Source of the DNA: an uncultured Ruminococcus sp.
Lineage (GTDB): Bacteria; Bacillota; Clostridia; Oscillospirales; Ruminococcaceae
Assembly: GCF_946415235.1 (NCBI RefSeq)
Contig: NZ_CAMKRR010000002.1
Coordinates: 59,661-123,660 of the forward strand
DNA: 64,000 nt
Direction of reading: 5' to 3'
Of the stretch, positions 25,871 through 34,628 are shown one piece after another (position 1 is the stretch's first letter; each line of letters begins with the position of its first letter). The notes under the pieces are model-generated. The model was given only the letters and a program-made list of their open reading frames with translations. It ran no database searches and was not told the origin of the DNA. The position numbers were made by a program, and so were the translations under genes.

Positions 25871-27070
25871 TTACATATTTACAACATTATTTATCATGTT
25901 GCCGCCGTTCATCTTAGCGTTTCTCATTGCTGTATCGAGTTTAACGAGCAGTGAGTTTACGTTGAGGCAGTCGCCGGGGAGGTAGTGATACAATGCACCC
26001 GAGCAAGGAAGCTGAACATTGAGGTTCAGTACTTCGTAAGGACTGCTCATTACACGCTGGATGTTCTGAGCGATGCCTGCTGCCTGACTTTCGGAGATAT
26101 TCTTGTTGAATACGAAGCAGAACTCGTTTCCTGTGATGTTGTAAATTTCAGCAACATCGCCGAATTCTTCCTTGAGCTTTTCAGCAACAGCAGCAAGATA
26201 CTCGTCACCGAAGTCATAACCGTAGGTATCGTTGATGCTTCTGAAGTTATCCATATCGAATACAGCGACCTGGAATCTGCCCGTTTCAAGTCTCTCGCTG
26301 ATATCGTTATCGAGAGCGTAACGGTTCTTCATACCTGTAAGAACGTTTGTTACAGCGAGGTCGGTAGCCTTCTGACGTGTATTCTTGAGCTTAGCGTCAA
26401 CCTCTGCGAGACGGAGCTCACGCTCTTCGAGTTCGGCTCTTGCCTTCTTAGCTCTGCGTGCGAAGAGCCAGATAGCGAGCTCTGAGAGAACAGCGATGAG
26501 AGCCATGAGTCCCATGAGGACATAAGCTCTGATAGCGTTTCTTTTTGAGAGTCTTGCTGTCTCGCTGGCAACGATGGTGATAGTAGCTGTAAGCATCTGA
26601 TCGGCAGTTACCTGAAGAGGATAGAGCTCCTGCTTAAGGGTCTCGTTCATGGTTGCAGCGTCGCCTTCCTGGAGCTGATCGGTACCGAGAGAGTTGAGCT
26701 TCTCATGGAACGTATCTATGATAGACTTAGCGTAGTTATATCTCTTCATGACAGTATCGTTCATATCGAGGCTCTCAAACATCTTTTCGTAACCAATGAT
26801 ATTGCCGTAGATACGTTCTGTATCGCCAACTATCTCAAGCGGATTGTCATAGAGGTTTGCAGCAAGACCGACGGTATTGGTATTAAGGCTTGAAAGCTCA
26901 CCTTTGATGCTGTTGATAGCACGGGTAGCTGTAGATGTCATTGTACCCGTCTTGTTATTGTTGTTATAAATGTTCCATACGAGGATGGTATTCAGGATGT
27001 ACATCACCGCAACGAGGATCGCAGCAACAATAAATCCGCTCGAGGCGCCTTTTTTCTTATTCTTTGCCAT
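25871..27070 (-). CDS. membrane GGDEF-domain protein with degenerate active site
   Basis: 399 aa. Membrane helix ~12-34, extracytoplasmic helical sensor ~35-178, second helix ~181-204, cytoplasmic coiled coil ~208-240, then a GGDEF domain. The GTP/metal residues FDMDNFRSINDTYG are kept, but the signature reads TGNEF (313-317) instead of GGDEF, and no RxxD inhibitory site precedes it. It is therefore probably a poor or inactive diguanylate cyclase that may signal by nucleotide binding or protein contact (inference). It is 14 bases downstream of a periplasmic binding protein, which probably feeds its sensor domain. Confidence 0.85.
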   Translation of the reverse strand: MAKNKKKGASSGFIVAAILVAVMYILNTILVWNIYNNNNKTGTMTSTATRAINSIKGELSSLNTNTVGLAANLYDNPLEIVGDTERIYGNIIGYEKMFESLDMNDTVMKRYNYAKSIIDTFHEKLNSLGTDQLQEGDAATMNETLKQELYPLQVTADQMLTATITIVASETARLSKRNAIRAYVLMGLMALIAVLSELAIWLFARRAKKARAELEERELRLAEVDAKLKNTRQKATDLAVTNVLTGMKNRYALDNDISERLETGRFQVAVFDMDNFRSINDTYGYDFGDEYLAAVAEKLKEEFGDVAEIYNITGNEFCFVFNKNISESQAAGIAQNIQRVMSSPYEVLNLNVQLPCSGALYHYLPGDCLNVNSLLVKLDTAMRNAKMNGGNMINNVVNM

Positions 27071-27084
27071 ATTCTCGCCTCCTA

Positions 27085-28431
27085 TTAAGAAATATCTGCA
27101 TCAGGATTCAATATGAGCTTAACGAAATCGTTGTTCATATTGTCTGCATTAACGAATGTTACACCTGTATTCAGGTGAGAAGTGATGTTGTCGTTGTTTA
27201 TGGCACTTGTTGCGAACTTAACGCCAACATATCCCATAACGTAAGGATTCTGAACAACTGTACCCTGGAGAACACCATTCTTGATATTGCTTATGATCTC
27301 ATCGTCAGTGTTGAAGCCTACAGCGAATACCTTGCCTGCAAGGCCGAGCTCGTTGATGGCGTCGCATATACCGAGCGTCATATTTGTGTTTGTGCCGAAG
27401 AGGATAGAAATATCAGGATTCTGATCTATCAAAGCCTTAGCCTTTTCCTTGGCTTCCTTACGCTTTGAGCAGGGCTCTGACTGTACGAAGCGGTTTACGA
27501 TATCCATTTTGATACGGGCATCGGCATCGGCTTTTTCCTTTTCCTTTGCGAGAACTTCAAGCTCGGCAGCTGTGAGCTCAGTCTCTTCTTCCTGAGCTGC
27601 ATTTGCGTCAGCACCGCCTGCTGCGTTGGCAGCAGCGTCTCCGCCCTCAGCACCGTAAGCAGCGGCATCTCCGCCTTCTCCGCCTTCTCCGCCGTATGCA
27701 GCAGCGCCTCCGCCTGCGGAATCGTCGGTCTCGTACATGAATGCCTGAACAGGTGCGCCTGATGCAGTACCCATAATAACGCCCATCATGCTGAGCTCGG
27801 CGAATTCAACGCCGCTTGACCTTCCGAGAGTTCTTTTCATGGTATCGAAGAAGCCCAACATACGCATATCCGATGTTGCGGCTGTACTTCCTACTATACC
27901 GATAGTTCCGATATCACTTACTTCCTTGCCCTTTGCCTTCCAGCTCTTAATGATATTTCTTGCAGCACATACGCCGCCGTCAAAATCAGATGAGTTTACG
28001 AGGGAGATCGTAAGAGGATTATTTGCATCGGGTGAAGTTACGTCAGAGTTGATAGCGATTATCTTGATGCCCTTGTCAACTGCCTGCTGAAGAACATCGT
28101 TGAGCTCTGTACGTCCGTTCGGAGCGATAACGATAGCATCGACTTTATCCTTCATTGCATTCTTGATGCTTTCGATCTGTGTAGCATAGTCATTGTCACC
28201 TTCGGCAACAGAGTAGATTATGTCGTATCCGAGTTCTTTTCCTGCGTCCTCAGCGCCGAGCTTAACATCATCCCAGAAAGCGATGGGCTGTTTGGTTATA
28301 ACTGCGATCTTTCCGCCGCCCTGTCTTACTCCGGCAGGTGGTCCGCCACAGCCGCCGCACAACAGCATGATAGCTGACAGTGTACAAGCAGTGACTGTTC
28401 TGAAAACGCCTTTTTTCTTGTTTCTGTTCAT
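27085..28431 (-). CDS. sugar-binding-type substrate-binding lipoprotein with an inserted low-complexity segment
   Basis: 448 aa, periplasmic-binding-protein/LacI fold (family of RbsB-like proteins). The signal peptide ends near LLCGGCGG, with Cys25 or Cys28 the likely lipid anchor. Lobe 1 has KIAVITKQPIAFWDDV. Between residues ~234 and ~307 a Gly/Ala/Glu-rich insertion interrupts the fold, and the second lobe then resumes (ILFGTNTNMTLGICDA). No permease or ATPase gene is adjacent; the downstream gene is the GGDEF membrane protein, suggesting a sensing rather than transport role. Confidence 0.85.
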   Translation of the reverse strand: MNRNKKKGVFRTVTACTLSAIMLLCGGCGGPPAGVRQGGGKIAVITKQPIAFWDDVKLGAEDAGKELGYDIIYSVAEGDNDYATQIESIKNAMKDKVDAIVIAPNGRTELNDVLQQAVDKGIKIIAINSDVTSPDANNPLTISLVNSSDFDGGVCAARNIIKSWKAKGKEVSDIGTIGIVGSTAATSDMRMLGFFDTMKRTLGRSSGVEFAELSMMGVIMGTASGAPVQAFMYETDDSAGGGAAAYGGEGGEGGDAAAYGAEGGDAAANAAGGADANAAQEEETELTAAELEVLAKEKEKADADARIKMDIVNRFVQSEPCSKRKEAKEKAKALIDQNPDISILFGTNTNMTLGICDAINELGLAGKVFAVGFNTDDEIISNIKNGVLQGTVVQNPYVMGYVGVKFATSAINNDNITSHLNTGVTFVNADNMNNDFVKLILNPDADIS

Positions 28432-28474
28432 TATATCGAACCTCCTTTGATCAATTAGACCTTATACTGCCGCG

Positions 28475-28561
28475 GGATATCTGCAAACGCTTCTTTTTTT
28501 TCGTATCTGACGAACCGTTGGCCTGCGACATTACCCCTGTACAAGTCCACTATTGATATCC
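28475..28561 (-). promoter_or_regulatory. structured 5' leader candidate of the binding-protein operon
   Basis: GGATATC at 28475-28481 pairs with GATATCC at 28555-28561, closing a ~73-base domain. The upstream arm is at the predicted transcript start. The other arm lies about 20 bases before the RBS. Riboswitch-like layout, no known class recognised. Confidence 0.4.
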
Positions 28562-28568
28562 ATAATTC

Positions 28569-28597
28569 ATTTTAGCACATTTCTTTAAGAATTTCAA
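28569..28597 (-). promoter_or_regulatory. promoter of the binding-protein/GGDEF operon
   Basis: Minus strand TTGAAA, 17 bases, TAAAAT. Confidence 0.8.
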
Positions 28598-28842
28598 CAA
28601 CTTTTTGTAAATCAGTAGTCCGCGTGATAAACAAAATTAATCAAAAAAACTTATGCATTTTAATCAATTTTATACCTGTGGTTTAAACCAAAATCAACTA
28701 TACAAAAATTGGTACAGCCAATCCTACCGCTGATATTTTTTGCCGATATTACGCTCTGTAATGAACTTAAAAAATTTGCACAAATACAGCTAACGATTTT
28801 TGTAAAAGATAATTCAATTTTGTCCAAGAGCCCTTTTTTCGC

Positions 28843-28871
28843 TTGACATCAATATAGAAAAGTGTTATACT
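28843..28871 (+). promoter_or_regulatory. promoter of the TerY-P-like operon
   Basis: TTGACA, 17 bases, TATACT, 71 bases before the first start codon. The ~245 bases between this and the divergent promoter at 28569-28597 are AT-rich; I see no gene there. Confidence 0.87.
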
Positions 28872-28942
28872 AATCGTGATAACAATATAAATACGCAAAT
28901 TTGCAGTTGCGCTGCTATATTCTTATGTCAGGAGGAGAGACC

Positions 28943-29986
28943 ATGCAATGCGAAAAATGCAACGCACCACTTGACCCGAAGCTTTCTGCCTGCCCAAGCT
29001 GCGGAGCCCCTGTTCCGCAGAATATCGAAGGATTTGAAAACACAATGGAATTCCAGCATGAGCTTCGTGCGATCGTTGTAAATGACGGAACCCGCGCCGT
29101 TGCCAATCAGGACAGATTTATCGGTCTGCTTAGCGATCATATACCTGATTACGATAAGGAGCGCCGTCTTCTTATTAATATGTACAAAATGGGTATCCTT
29201 AAGATACTCCTCGAGGACAAGAACCACGAAATATCCATAATGAAAGCCAAGAGCTTCATGCTCGGCGATCTTTTCCTCTCGGAAAGCGCTTCCGAATTCG
29301 TAGTTGCCTGTTATACATACCTTCTCGGCTGGCCTTACGAATCGCATCTGAAGGTATATCCCGATGATGAGGACGGAGCGGATAAGAAGGACGACAATGC
29401 AAAAAAGAGACCTATGGATATCAACGAGATGGTATTCATGCCGCGTAACGCTCTGAGATACAGACTCAGCGGAAATATAGTCATTCCCGACGGATATACC
29501 AAGCTTGAAGCATTCTGCTTTGACAAGTTCGGTTCGCTCAGGACTATCAAGCTCCCCTCGACTCTCCTCGCTATCGGAGAATATGCTTTCTCTTCGTGTA
29601 AGAGACTGAGAGGACTTGAGCTCCCCGATGGACTCAGGATAATAAAGCAGGGCGCTTTCAGCCAGTGCTCAAATCTTGTGGTAGTCAAGATACCCGACGG
29701 AGTTCTCGAGATCGAGGACAGTACATTCTCTTTCTGTACAAGCCTCGAAGTCATAGAGATACCGCCCAGCGTCAGCAGTATAGGTGCGGAGGCATTCTCG
29801 GGCTGCGATAAGCTCAGAAAGCTCTTCCTCCCCGAAAGCATAAAGTTCATCGACGCCAATGCTTTCTCCTACTGCCCCAATCTTGTTATATACTGCATAG
29901 AGAATTCATACGTTCATAAATACTGTTTAGCCACTGGAATAAGGTTCATCCTCGTGACCTCGGCTGAAGAATATGAGCTTGACTAA
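28943..29986 (+). CDS. zinc-ribbon plus BspA-type leucine-rich-repeat protein
   Basis: 347 aa. N-terminal zinc ribbon with Cys3, Cys6, Cys17 and Cys20 (MQCEKCNAPLDPKLSACPSC). A ~150-residue helical/acidic middle follows, then an LRR_5 domain of about five repeats of the form LPDGLRIIKQGAFSQCSNL. There is no signal peptide, so it is cytoplasmic, unlike most BspA-like LRR proteins. The ATG at 28943 has AGGAGGAGA 4 bases upstream. First gene of a five-gene operon with kinase, vWA and phosphatase, so a scaffold/partner role is plausible. Confidence 0.8.
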   Translation: MQCEKCNAPLDPKLSACPSCGAPVPQNIEGFENTMEFQHELRAIVVNDGTRAVANQDRFIGLLSDHIPDYDKERRLLINMYKMGILKILLEDKNHEISIMKAKSFMLGDLFLSESASEFVVACYTYLLGWPYESHLKVYPDDEDGADKKDDNAKKRPMDINEMVFMPRNALRYRLSGNIVIPDGYTKLEAFCFDKFGSLRTIKLPSTLLAIGEYAFSSCKRLRGLELPDGLRIIKQGAFSQCSNLVVVKIPDGVLEIEDSTFSFCTSLEVIEIPPSVSSIGAEAFSGCDKLRKLFLPESIKFIDANAFSYCPNLVIYCIENSYVHKYCLATGIRFILVTSAEEYELD

Positions 29987-30006
29987 GAAAGAAAGGATGA
30001 GATCAT

Positions 30007-31350
30007 ATGATAGAGCTTGAAATAGGTCAGGAGGTCGAGATGGAATTCGGCGGCAAAGCCAAGGTCCTCAGCGTCATCGGCAGCGGCGGTCAGGGTATTG
30101 TTTACCTCGTCCGCTTCAACGGTCAGAAATGGGCGCTGAAATGGTACGACATCAATAAGATGAGCAAGCCTGCCGCATTCCGCAAGAATCTCCAGAACAA
30201 TATAAACGACGGTCCGCCGAGCAATAAGTTCCTCTGGCCGAAATACCTTACAAAAGAAGCGGAGGACGGTACCTTCGGATATATCATGGAGCTCAAGCCC
30301 GAGGGCTTTGACTCATTCGTTGATATACTGAATACCTATAAGCTTGAGATCGATCCGCTCACGGGACGCGGTGTGAAACGTCCCGTTAAGTTCAATACTC
30401 TCAGTGCAATGGTGACCTGTGTCATCAATATCGTAAACGCTTTCAGACAGCTCCACCGTGCAGGCAAGAGCTATCAGGACCTTAACGACGGAGGCTTCTT
30501 CATCAATGTGAATACAGGAGCCGTCCTCGTCTGCGACTGTGATAACATCGCACCTGACGGAAGCAACTTCGGTATCGGCGGTAAGCCGGGATATATGGCT
30601 CCCGAAGTCGTAAGAGGCATTGCCAAGCCGAATGTACAGACCGATAAGTACTCTCTTGCGGTAGTACTCTTCAAGCTCCTCTTCAGAGGAGACCCCATGG
30701 AGGGCGAAAAGGTCGTAAGAGATGTATGCCTTACAGAATCGTCCGAGCTCAAGCACTACGGTCAGAACGCAGTGTTCGTATATGACCCCAATGACGATTC
30801 AAACCGCCCCGTAAGAGGCATCCATGATAACATCATCAAATTCTGGAGGATCTACCCCGACTATATCAAGGAGGCTTTCATACGCTCCTTCACTACGGGC
30901 GTTTCGGATCCTACAAAGCGTATCATCGAGAACGAATGGCAAAAGCTGTTCATACGCCTCAGATCAGAAATTATACAGTGCGGCTGCGGAAGAACGAATT
31001 TCAGCTCAATGTTCATCCAGCATAACGAAAAGACCTTCAAGTGTCCGAAATGCGGAATGGAATTCGTTACCATCGGTTTCAGTAACCGCGATTACCGCAC
31101 GCCACTCTATCTCGGATGTAAGTTCTACACCTGCGAGATAGTTCCCGAATCCGACGACTTCACGTCTGTTGCAGGCGAGCTTGTGGAGAATAAAGTCAAG
31201 CAGGGCGTCCTCGGAATCAAGAATTGCTCCGACAGACAGTGGAAGGCAAAAATGCCTGACGGAGTTTTCTACGATATCGCTCCCGGAAAGGGCTTCCCTG
31301 TATGGCAGGGGCTCGAGATCGATTTCGGCGAAGTTAAAGCACAGATCTAA
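30007..31350 (+). CDS. atypical serine/threonine protein kinase with C-terminal zinc ribbon (TerY-P type)
   Basis: 447 aa. Kinase fold: Gly loop GSGGQGIVY (25-33), Lys45 in WALKWY, catalytic loop YQDLNDGGFFIN (Asp158), metal loop VCDCDN in place of DFG, and MAPE (197-200). The Mg-binding Asn expected five residues after Asp158 is Gly163. The C-terminal part holds a Cys4 ribbon (CGCG...CPKCG) and a beta-rich segment. Such kinases occur with vWA and PP2C genes in TerY-P triads. Whether it is fully active is open. Confidence 0.85.
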   Translation: MIELEIGQEVEMEFGGKAKVLSVIGSGGQGIVYLVRFNGQKWALKWYDINKMSKPAAFRKNLQNNINDGPPSNKFLWPKYLTKEAEDGTFGYIMELKPEGFDSFVDILNTYKLEIDPLTGRGVKRPVKFNTLSAMVTCVINIVNAFRQLHRAGKSYQDLNDGGFFINVNTGAVLVCDCDNIAPDGSNFGIGGKPGYMAPEVVRGIAKPNVQTDKYSLAVVLFKLLFRGDPMEGEKVVRDVCLTESSELKHYGQNAVFVYDPNDDSNRPVRGIHDNIIKFWRIYPDYIKEAFIRSFTTGVSDPTKRIIENEWQKLFIRLRSEIIQCGCGRTNFSSMFIQHNEKTFKCPKCGMEFVTIGFSNRDYRTPLYLGCKFYTCEIVPESDDFTSVAGELVENKVKQGVLGIKNCSDRQWKAKMPDGVFYDIAPGKGFPVWQGLEIDFGEVKAQI

Positions 31351-31394
31351 TCTGCCAAGCCAGAGCAGTAATACTGAAAGGATGTATGTAAATT

Positions 31395-32270
31395 ATGAGC
31401 AATGAACGTTTTACAGAACCCGAAGTTAATGAGAATGAGAACATTACTCCTTCGGATGAATTGAATAACAATGTATCTGTATCTTCAGCTCCTGAAACAG
31501 ACGACAGCATTCTCGATTTTGACGATGATCCCCTTAGCGCTACAAGCGTTTCCAAAAAGAGCCTTGTAGTATTCTTCCTGATAGATACTTCGGGAAGTAT
31601 GAAAGGTAAGAAGATGGGCGAGCTCAATACCGTTATGGAAGAGCTCATCCCAGAGATACGCAGAGTCGGCGAAGCTGATACAGATGTAAAAGTCGCTGTT
31701 CTTACTTTCTCTACGGAAGTAAGATGGATGTACGCTAATCCTATCCCGATAGAGGATTTTGAGTGGGCAAGGCTCCGCGCCAGCGGCGTTACCAGCATGG
31801 GCGCTGCATTCAAGGAGCTCAACCACAGAATGTCAAGAAACAGCTTCCTTAATTCGCCTTCGCTCTCGTTCGCTCCTGTTATATTCCTTATGACAGACGG
31901 ATATCCTTCCGACGATTACAAGGAAGGACTCAGAGAGCTCCAGACAAACAGCTGGTACAAGTTCGGCCTCAAGGCTGCGCTGGGTATCGGTCAGGAAGCA
32001 AACGATAATATCCTTGCCGAATTCACAGGCTCTAAGGATACAGTCGTTCACGCATATTCAGGCGGTCAGCTCGCACAGATGATCAAGATCATCGCTGTAA
32101 CATCAGCTCAGATAGGCAGTAAGAGTATGACACTCTCTGATGATACAGGACAGGAGCTCGGCGAAGAGAACGTATTCGCTGCCAAGCAGAAGCTTCTCGG
32201 TCAGCAGATACAGGAGCTTGTCAATACCACAGGCGACGGCGACGATGTGCCGTTCGATACAGGCTGGTAA
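31395..32270 (+). CDS. TerY-like von Willebrand factor A domain protein
   Basis: 291 aa. After a ~50-residue acidic disordered N-terminus comes a vWA domain with an intact metal-ion-dependent adhesion site: DTSGSM near residue 63, Thr in SGVTSMG, and MTDGYPSDD. Cytoplasmic TerY proteins of this type bind metal and are encoded with kinase and PP2C genes. RBS GAAAGGATG precedes the ATG. Confidence 0.88.
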   Translation: MSNERFTEPEVNENENITPSDELNNNVSVSSAPETDDSILDFDDDPLSATSVSKKSLVVFFLIDTSGSMKGKKMGELNTVMEELIPEIRRVGEADTDVKVAVLTFSTEVRWMYANPIPIEDFEWARLRASGVTSMGAAFKELNHRMSRNSFLNSPSLSFAPVIFLMTDGYPSDDYKEGLRELQTNSWYKFGLKAALGIGQEANDNILAEFTGSKDTVVHAYSGGQLAQMIKIIAVTSAQIGSKSMTLSDDTGQELGEENVFAAKQKLLGQQIQELVNTTGDGDDVPFDTGW

Positions 32271-32311
32271 TTAGGCCATCGGAAATTATTCCTGAGGAGG
32301 ACTGAAAAAAT

Positions 32312-33226
32312 ATGTTCAACGGCTTCAGCCATTCGGTAATGGGCGCAAGTCATGAAAAAACGAACCTTGTTTGTCAGGACAGCTCTGCTTTCAAGGTAGA
32401 AGATCATTATGCTATCGCTGTCGTTGCCGACGGACACGGAAGCAAAAAGCACTTCAGAAGTCACCTTGGCTCAAAATTCGCTGTCGAGGCCGCTATAGAG
32501 GCTATAGACAGATATTATGAGGATCGTGAGGCGCTGGAAGCTAACCTTCCCGACAATTACAAATTAATACTCAAAAATATCGAAAAACAGATCATTTCAA
32601 ACTGGAATGTCAGGATCGAAAAGCACCTTGCGGAGAACCCTGTTACCGAAGAGGAAAAGAGCAAGTTCACAAAAGAGGAATTCGAGGCTATACTCCCCGA
32701 GTCCTACTACGGCTCTACTCTCGTTGTCGCTGTTGCAGGCGAGAACTATACCTTCGGAGTACAGATAGGTGACGGAAGCCTTGTTGCTATCTTTGAAGAC
32801 GGCAAGGCAGTCATGCCGATGGAATATAACGAGGCTGCACCTGCAAATGTTACAGCTTCCGTGTGCAATTCAAATGCAGCGGGAATGTTCAGCAGCTTTT
32901 ATGCCCCCAACAAGAGACTTATAGCGCTCTATGGTTCTACCGACGGACTTTATACTTCCTTCGGAAGTGAGTATGACTTCCTTGATTATCATACGATAAT
33001 CACAAGTCAGCTGGTAAACCTTGAGACATTCAAGACAGTCATAAAAAACAATCTCAGCAAGAGATCGCATTTCGGTACAGAGGATGATATATCACTCGCC
33101 TGTATCTATGATGAAGCGTTCCTTAATGAGAAACTTGACCTTATCAATCAGCGCGTAGCTGAAAACAAGAAGGCTGCTGCCGAAAGAAAAACAGCAGCGC
33201 TCAGCAAACAGGTAGAGGTCGAATGA
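32312..33226 (+). CDS. PP2C-family serine/threonine phosphatase
   Basis: 304 aa. Metal-binding motifs of PPM phosphatases: CQDSSAF, VVADGHGSKKH (Asp40-Gly41), GSTDGLYTSF and GTEDDISLACI. RBS GAGGAGGA is upstream. Likely reverses phosphorylation by the operon's kinase. The C-terminal ~30 residues are an Ala/Lys-rich helix. Confidence 0.9.
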   Translation: MFNGFSHSVMGASHEKTNLVCQDSSAFKVEDHYAIAVVADGHGSKKHFRSHLGSKFAVEAAIEAIDRYYEDREALEANLPDNYKLILKNIEKQIISNWNVRIEKHLAENPVTEEEKSKFTKEEFEAILPESYYGSTLVVAVAGENYTFGVQIGDGSLVAIFEDGKAVMPMEYNEAAPANVTASVCNSNAAGMFSSFYAPNKRLIALYGSTDGLYTSFGSEYDFLDYHTIITSQLVNLETFKTVIKNNLSKRSHFGTEDDISLACIYDEAFLNEKLDLINQRVAENKKAAAERKTAALSKQVEVE

Positions 33227-33288
33227 CTTCACTATGAGGCTAAAACGCAGGGAATGCGTTCAATAAATAAAGAAAAGTGGTGTTTTTT

Positions 33289-34422
33289 ATGGAAATAGGC
33301 TCATTATACAATACAGCCAAAAACTTTGCGGAAACTTTAAAGCAGAAGAGGCCCGAGCTGACACAGTATGACGCTGAACTCTGCCTTATCATCGCAGATA
33401 CGGGAGATATTTATTCAGGAGTATCAACTGTATCCATAAACGAAGGTGCAGTTGAGGACGTTTCAGCTGCAAAGATCGCAGTAATGTCTGTGGTCACAGC
33501 AAAGCACGTTATCGCAAAACAGCTTATCGTTGTTTCGCTGGACGATTTCATCTATATCAGACCCGATGACGAGGCTCTGGGTATACTTGTAAATTCAAGC
33601 GTGGACAACAGCAGCTGTGAGATAGTGCTCTCACCCGACGAGGCGGTTACTGCCGCAAGTCTCGTTCCCGCTTCCGAAGCTCCCGATTTCCTCAGCGGCT
33701 ACGATGAGGCAGATCTTGGTGCTCCCGCTGAATTTGCAAACAGCATAGACGTTGATTCCGCTAATCCGTTTAATAATGAAACAGGCAATCAGGACGGCGC
33801 TCCCAATTCCCTCTACGCGCATCCCGAGGAAGCTCAGATGCAGGGCGCAAGCGGTTTCCCGAATATAAATCCGAACCAGCAGCAGGGTTATCCTCAGGGC
33901 TATCCGCAGCAGGGCGGCTTCCCGCAGGGCTATCCTCAGCAGGGCTTCCCGCAGGGCTATCCGCAGCAGGGCTTCCCGCAGGGCTATCCGCAGCAGGGTT
34001 ACCCACAGGGTTATCCGCAGCAGGGCGGTTTCCCGCAGGGTTATCCGCAGCAGGGCTACCCACAGGGCTATCCTCAGCAGGGCGGTTTCCCGCAGCAGGG
34101 TTATCCTCAGCAGGGCGGCTTCCCGCAGGGCATGAATGCTGCTCCCTACAGACAGGGATATACAGGTCATTCGGTTCACGGCGGCGCACCCATGAGAAAC
34201 GGAGTATATCAGCAGTCTCAGAGCGTAAGCGTTACCCTTACCTCCAAACCGGGCGGAGAGAGCGCTTTCAAGAAGAGACTCAACAGCTTCCTTGACACAG
34301 ACGATGCAGATATGGCTAACGGCGCAGATTCCGCTGACGCAGGTATGTCTAAAGAAGATATGCTCAAGCAGGCAAAGGACAGAAAGAAGATCGCAAAGGC
34401 AAATCTCAATTTAAAGAAATAA
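33289..34422 (+). CDS. protein with deaminase-like N-terminus and GYPQQ repeats
   Basis: 377 aa. Residues 1-125 look like a cytidine-deaminase-type fold ([10 protein letters not shown], then a [11 protein letters not shown] helix), but the zinc-binding Cys/His-Ala-Glu and Pro-Cys-X-X-Cys residues are absent, so any deaminase activity is unlikely; this fold call is tentative. Residues ~195-280 are Gln/Gly/Tyr/Pro repeats of unit QGYPQQGFP, likely disordered. A conserved basic C-terminus ([18 protein letters not shown]) follows. It is the last gene of the TerY-P-like operon. ATG 33289 is chosen over an in-frame GTG at 33277. Confidence 0.7.
   Translation: MEIGSLYNTAKNFAETLKQKRPELTQYDAELCLIIADTGDIYSGVSTVSINEGAVEDVSAAKIAVMSVVTAKHVIAKQLIVVSLDDFIYIRPDDEALGILVNSSVDNSSCEIVLSPDEAVTAASLVPASEAPDFLSGYDEADLGAPAEFANSIDVDSANPFNNETGNQDGAPNSLYAHPEEAQMQGASGFPNINPNQQQGYPQGYPQQGGFPQGYPQQGFPQGYPQQGFPQGYPQQGYPQGYPQQGGFPQGYPQQGYPQGYPQQGGFPQQGYPQQGGFPQGMNAAPYRQGYTGHSVHGGAPMRNGVYQQSQSVSVTLTSKPGGESAFKKRLNSFLDTDDADMANGADSADAGMSKEDMLKQAKDRKKIAKANLNLKK
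33877..34130 (+). repeat. in-frame tandem repeat, 27-30-base units
   Basis: About nine units encoding QGYPQQGFP or [10 protein letters not shown]; neighbouring copies differ mostly at third bases. Copy number may vary between strains. Confidence 0.85.
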
Positions 34423-34495
34423 GATTTGAATTGTTTTGGCCATTTTAATGACTTATGATCTTAATGCTTGGCAATTATTAACAAAGTTTTGGGTA

Positions 34496-34524
34496 TTGCA
34501 TTTTCTGTCTTTATGTGTTATAAT
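34496..34524 (+). promoter_or_regulatory. promoter of the gene at 34629
   Basis: TTGCAT, 17 bases, TATAAT. The leader contains a small hairpin (TGTACC / GGTACA, 34576-34593). Confidence 0.75.
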
Positions 34525-34628
34525 TAATTTGTATCACTGCGACAGTACTTTAAACCATTAACTTTGCACGGACTTTGTACCTTTTAGGGTACAGGAGAAT
34601 ATATTATGCGTTAAGGAAAGGGATAGCT

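Noticed and set aside
27085..28431. ABC sugar transporter operon
   Set aside because: No permease or ATP-binding gene on either side.
28432..28568. c-di-GMP riboswitch in the GGDEF operon leader
   Set aside because: Searched by eye for the GEMM core sequences; they are not present, so only an unclassified structured leader is reported.
28943..29986. Secreted BspA-like adhesin for the LRR protein
   Set aside because: It begins with a zinc ribbon and has no signal peptide.
33631..34189. Long open frames on the minus strand across the GYPQQ region (up to 182 codons)
   Set aside because: They arise from the repetitive, codon-biased DNA of the plus-strand gene; translations are low-complexity and have no RBS or family.
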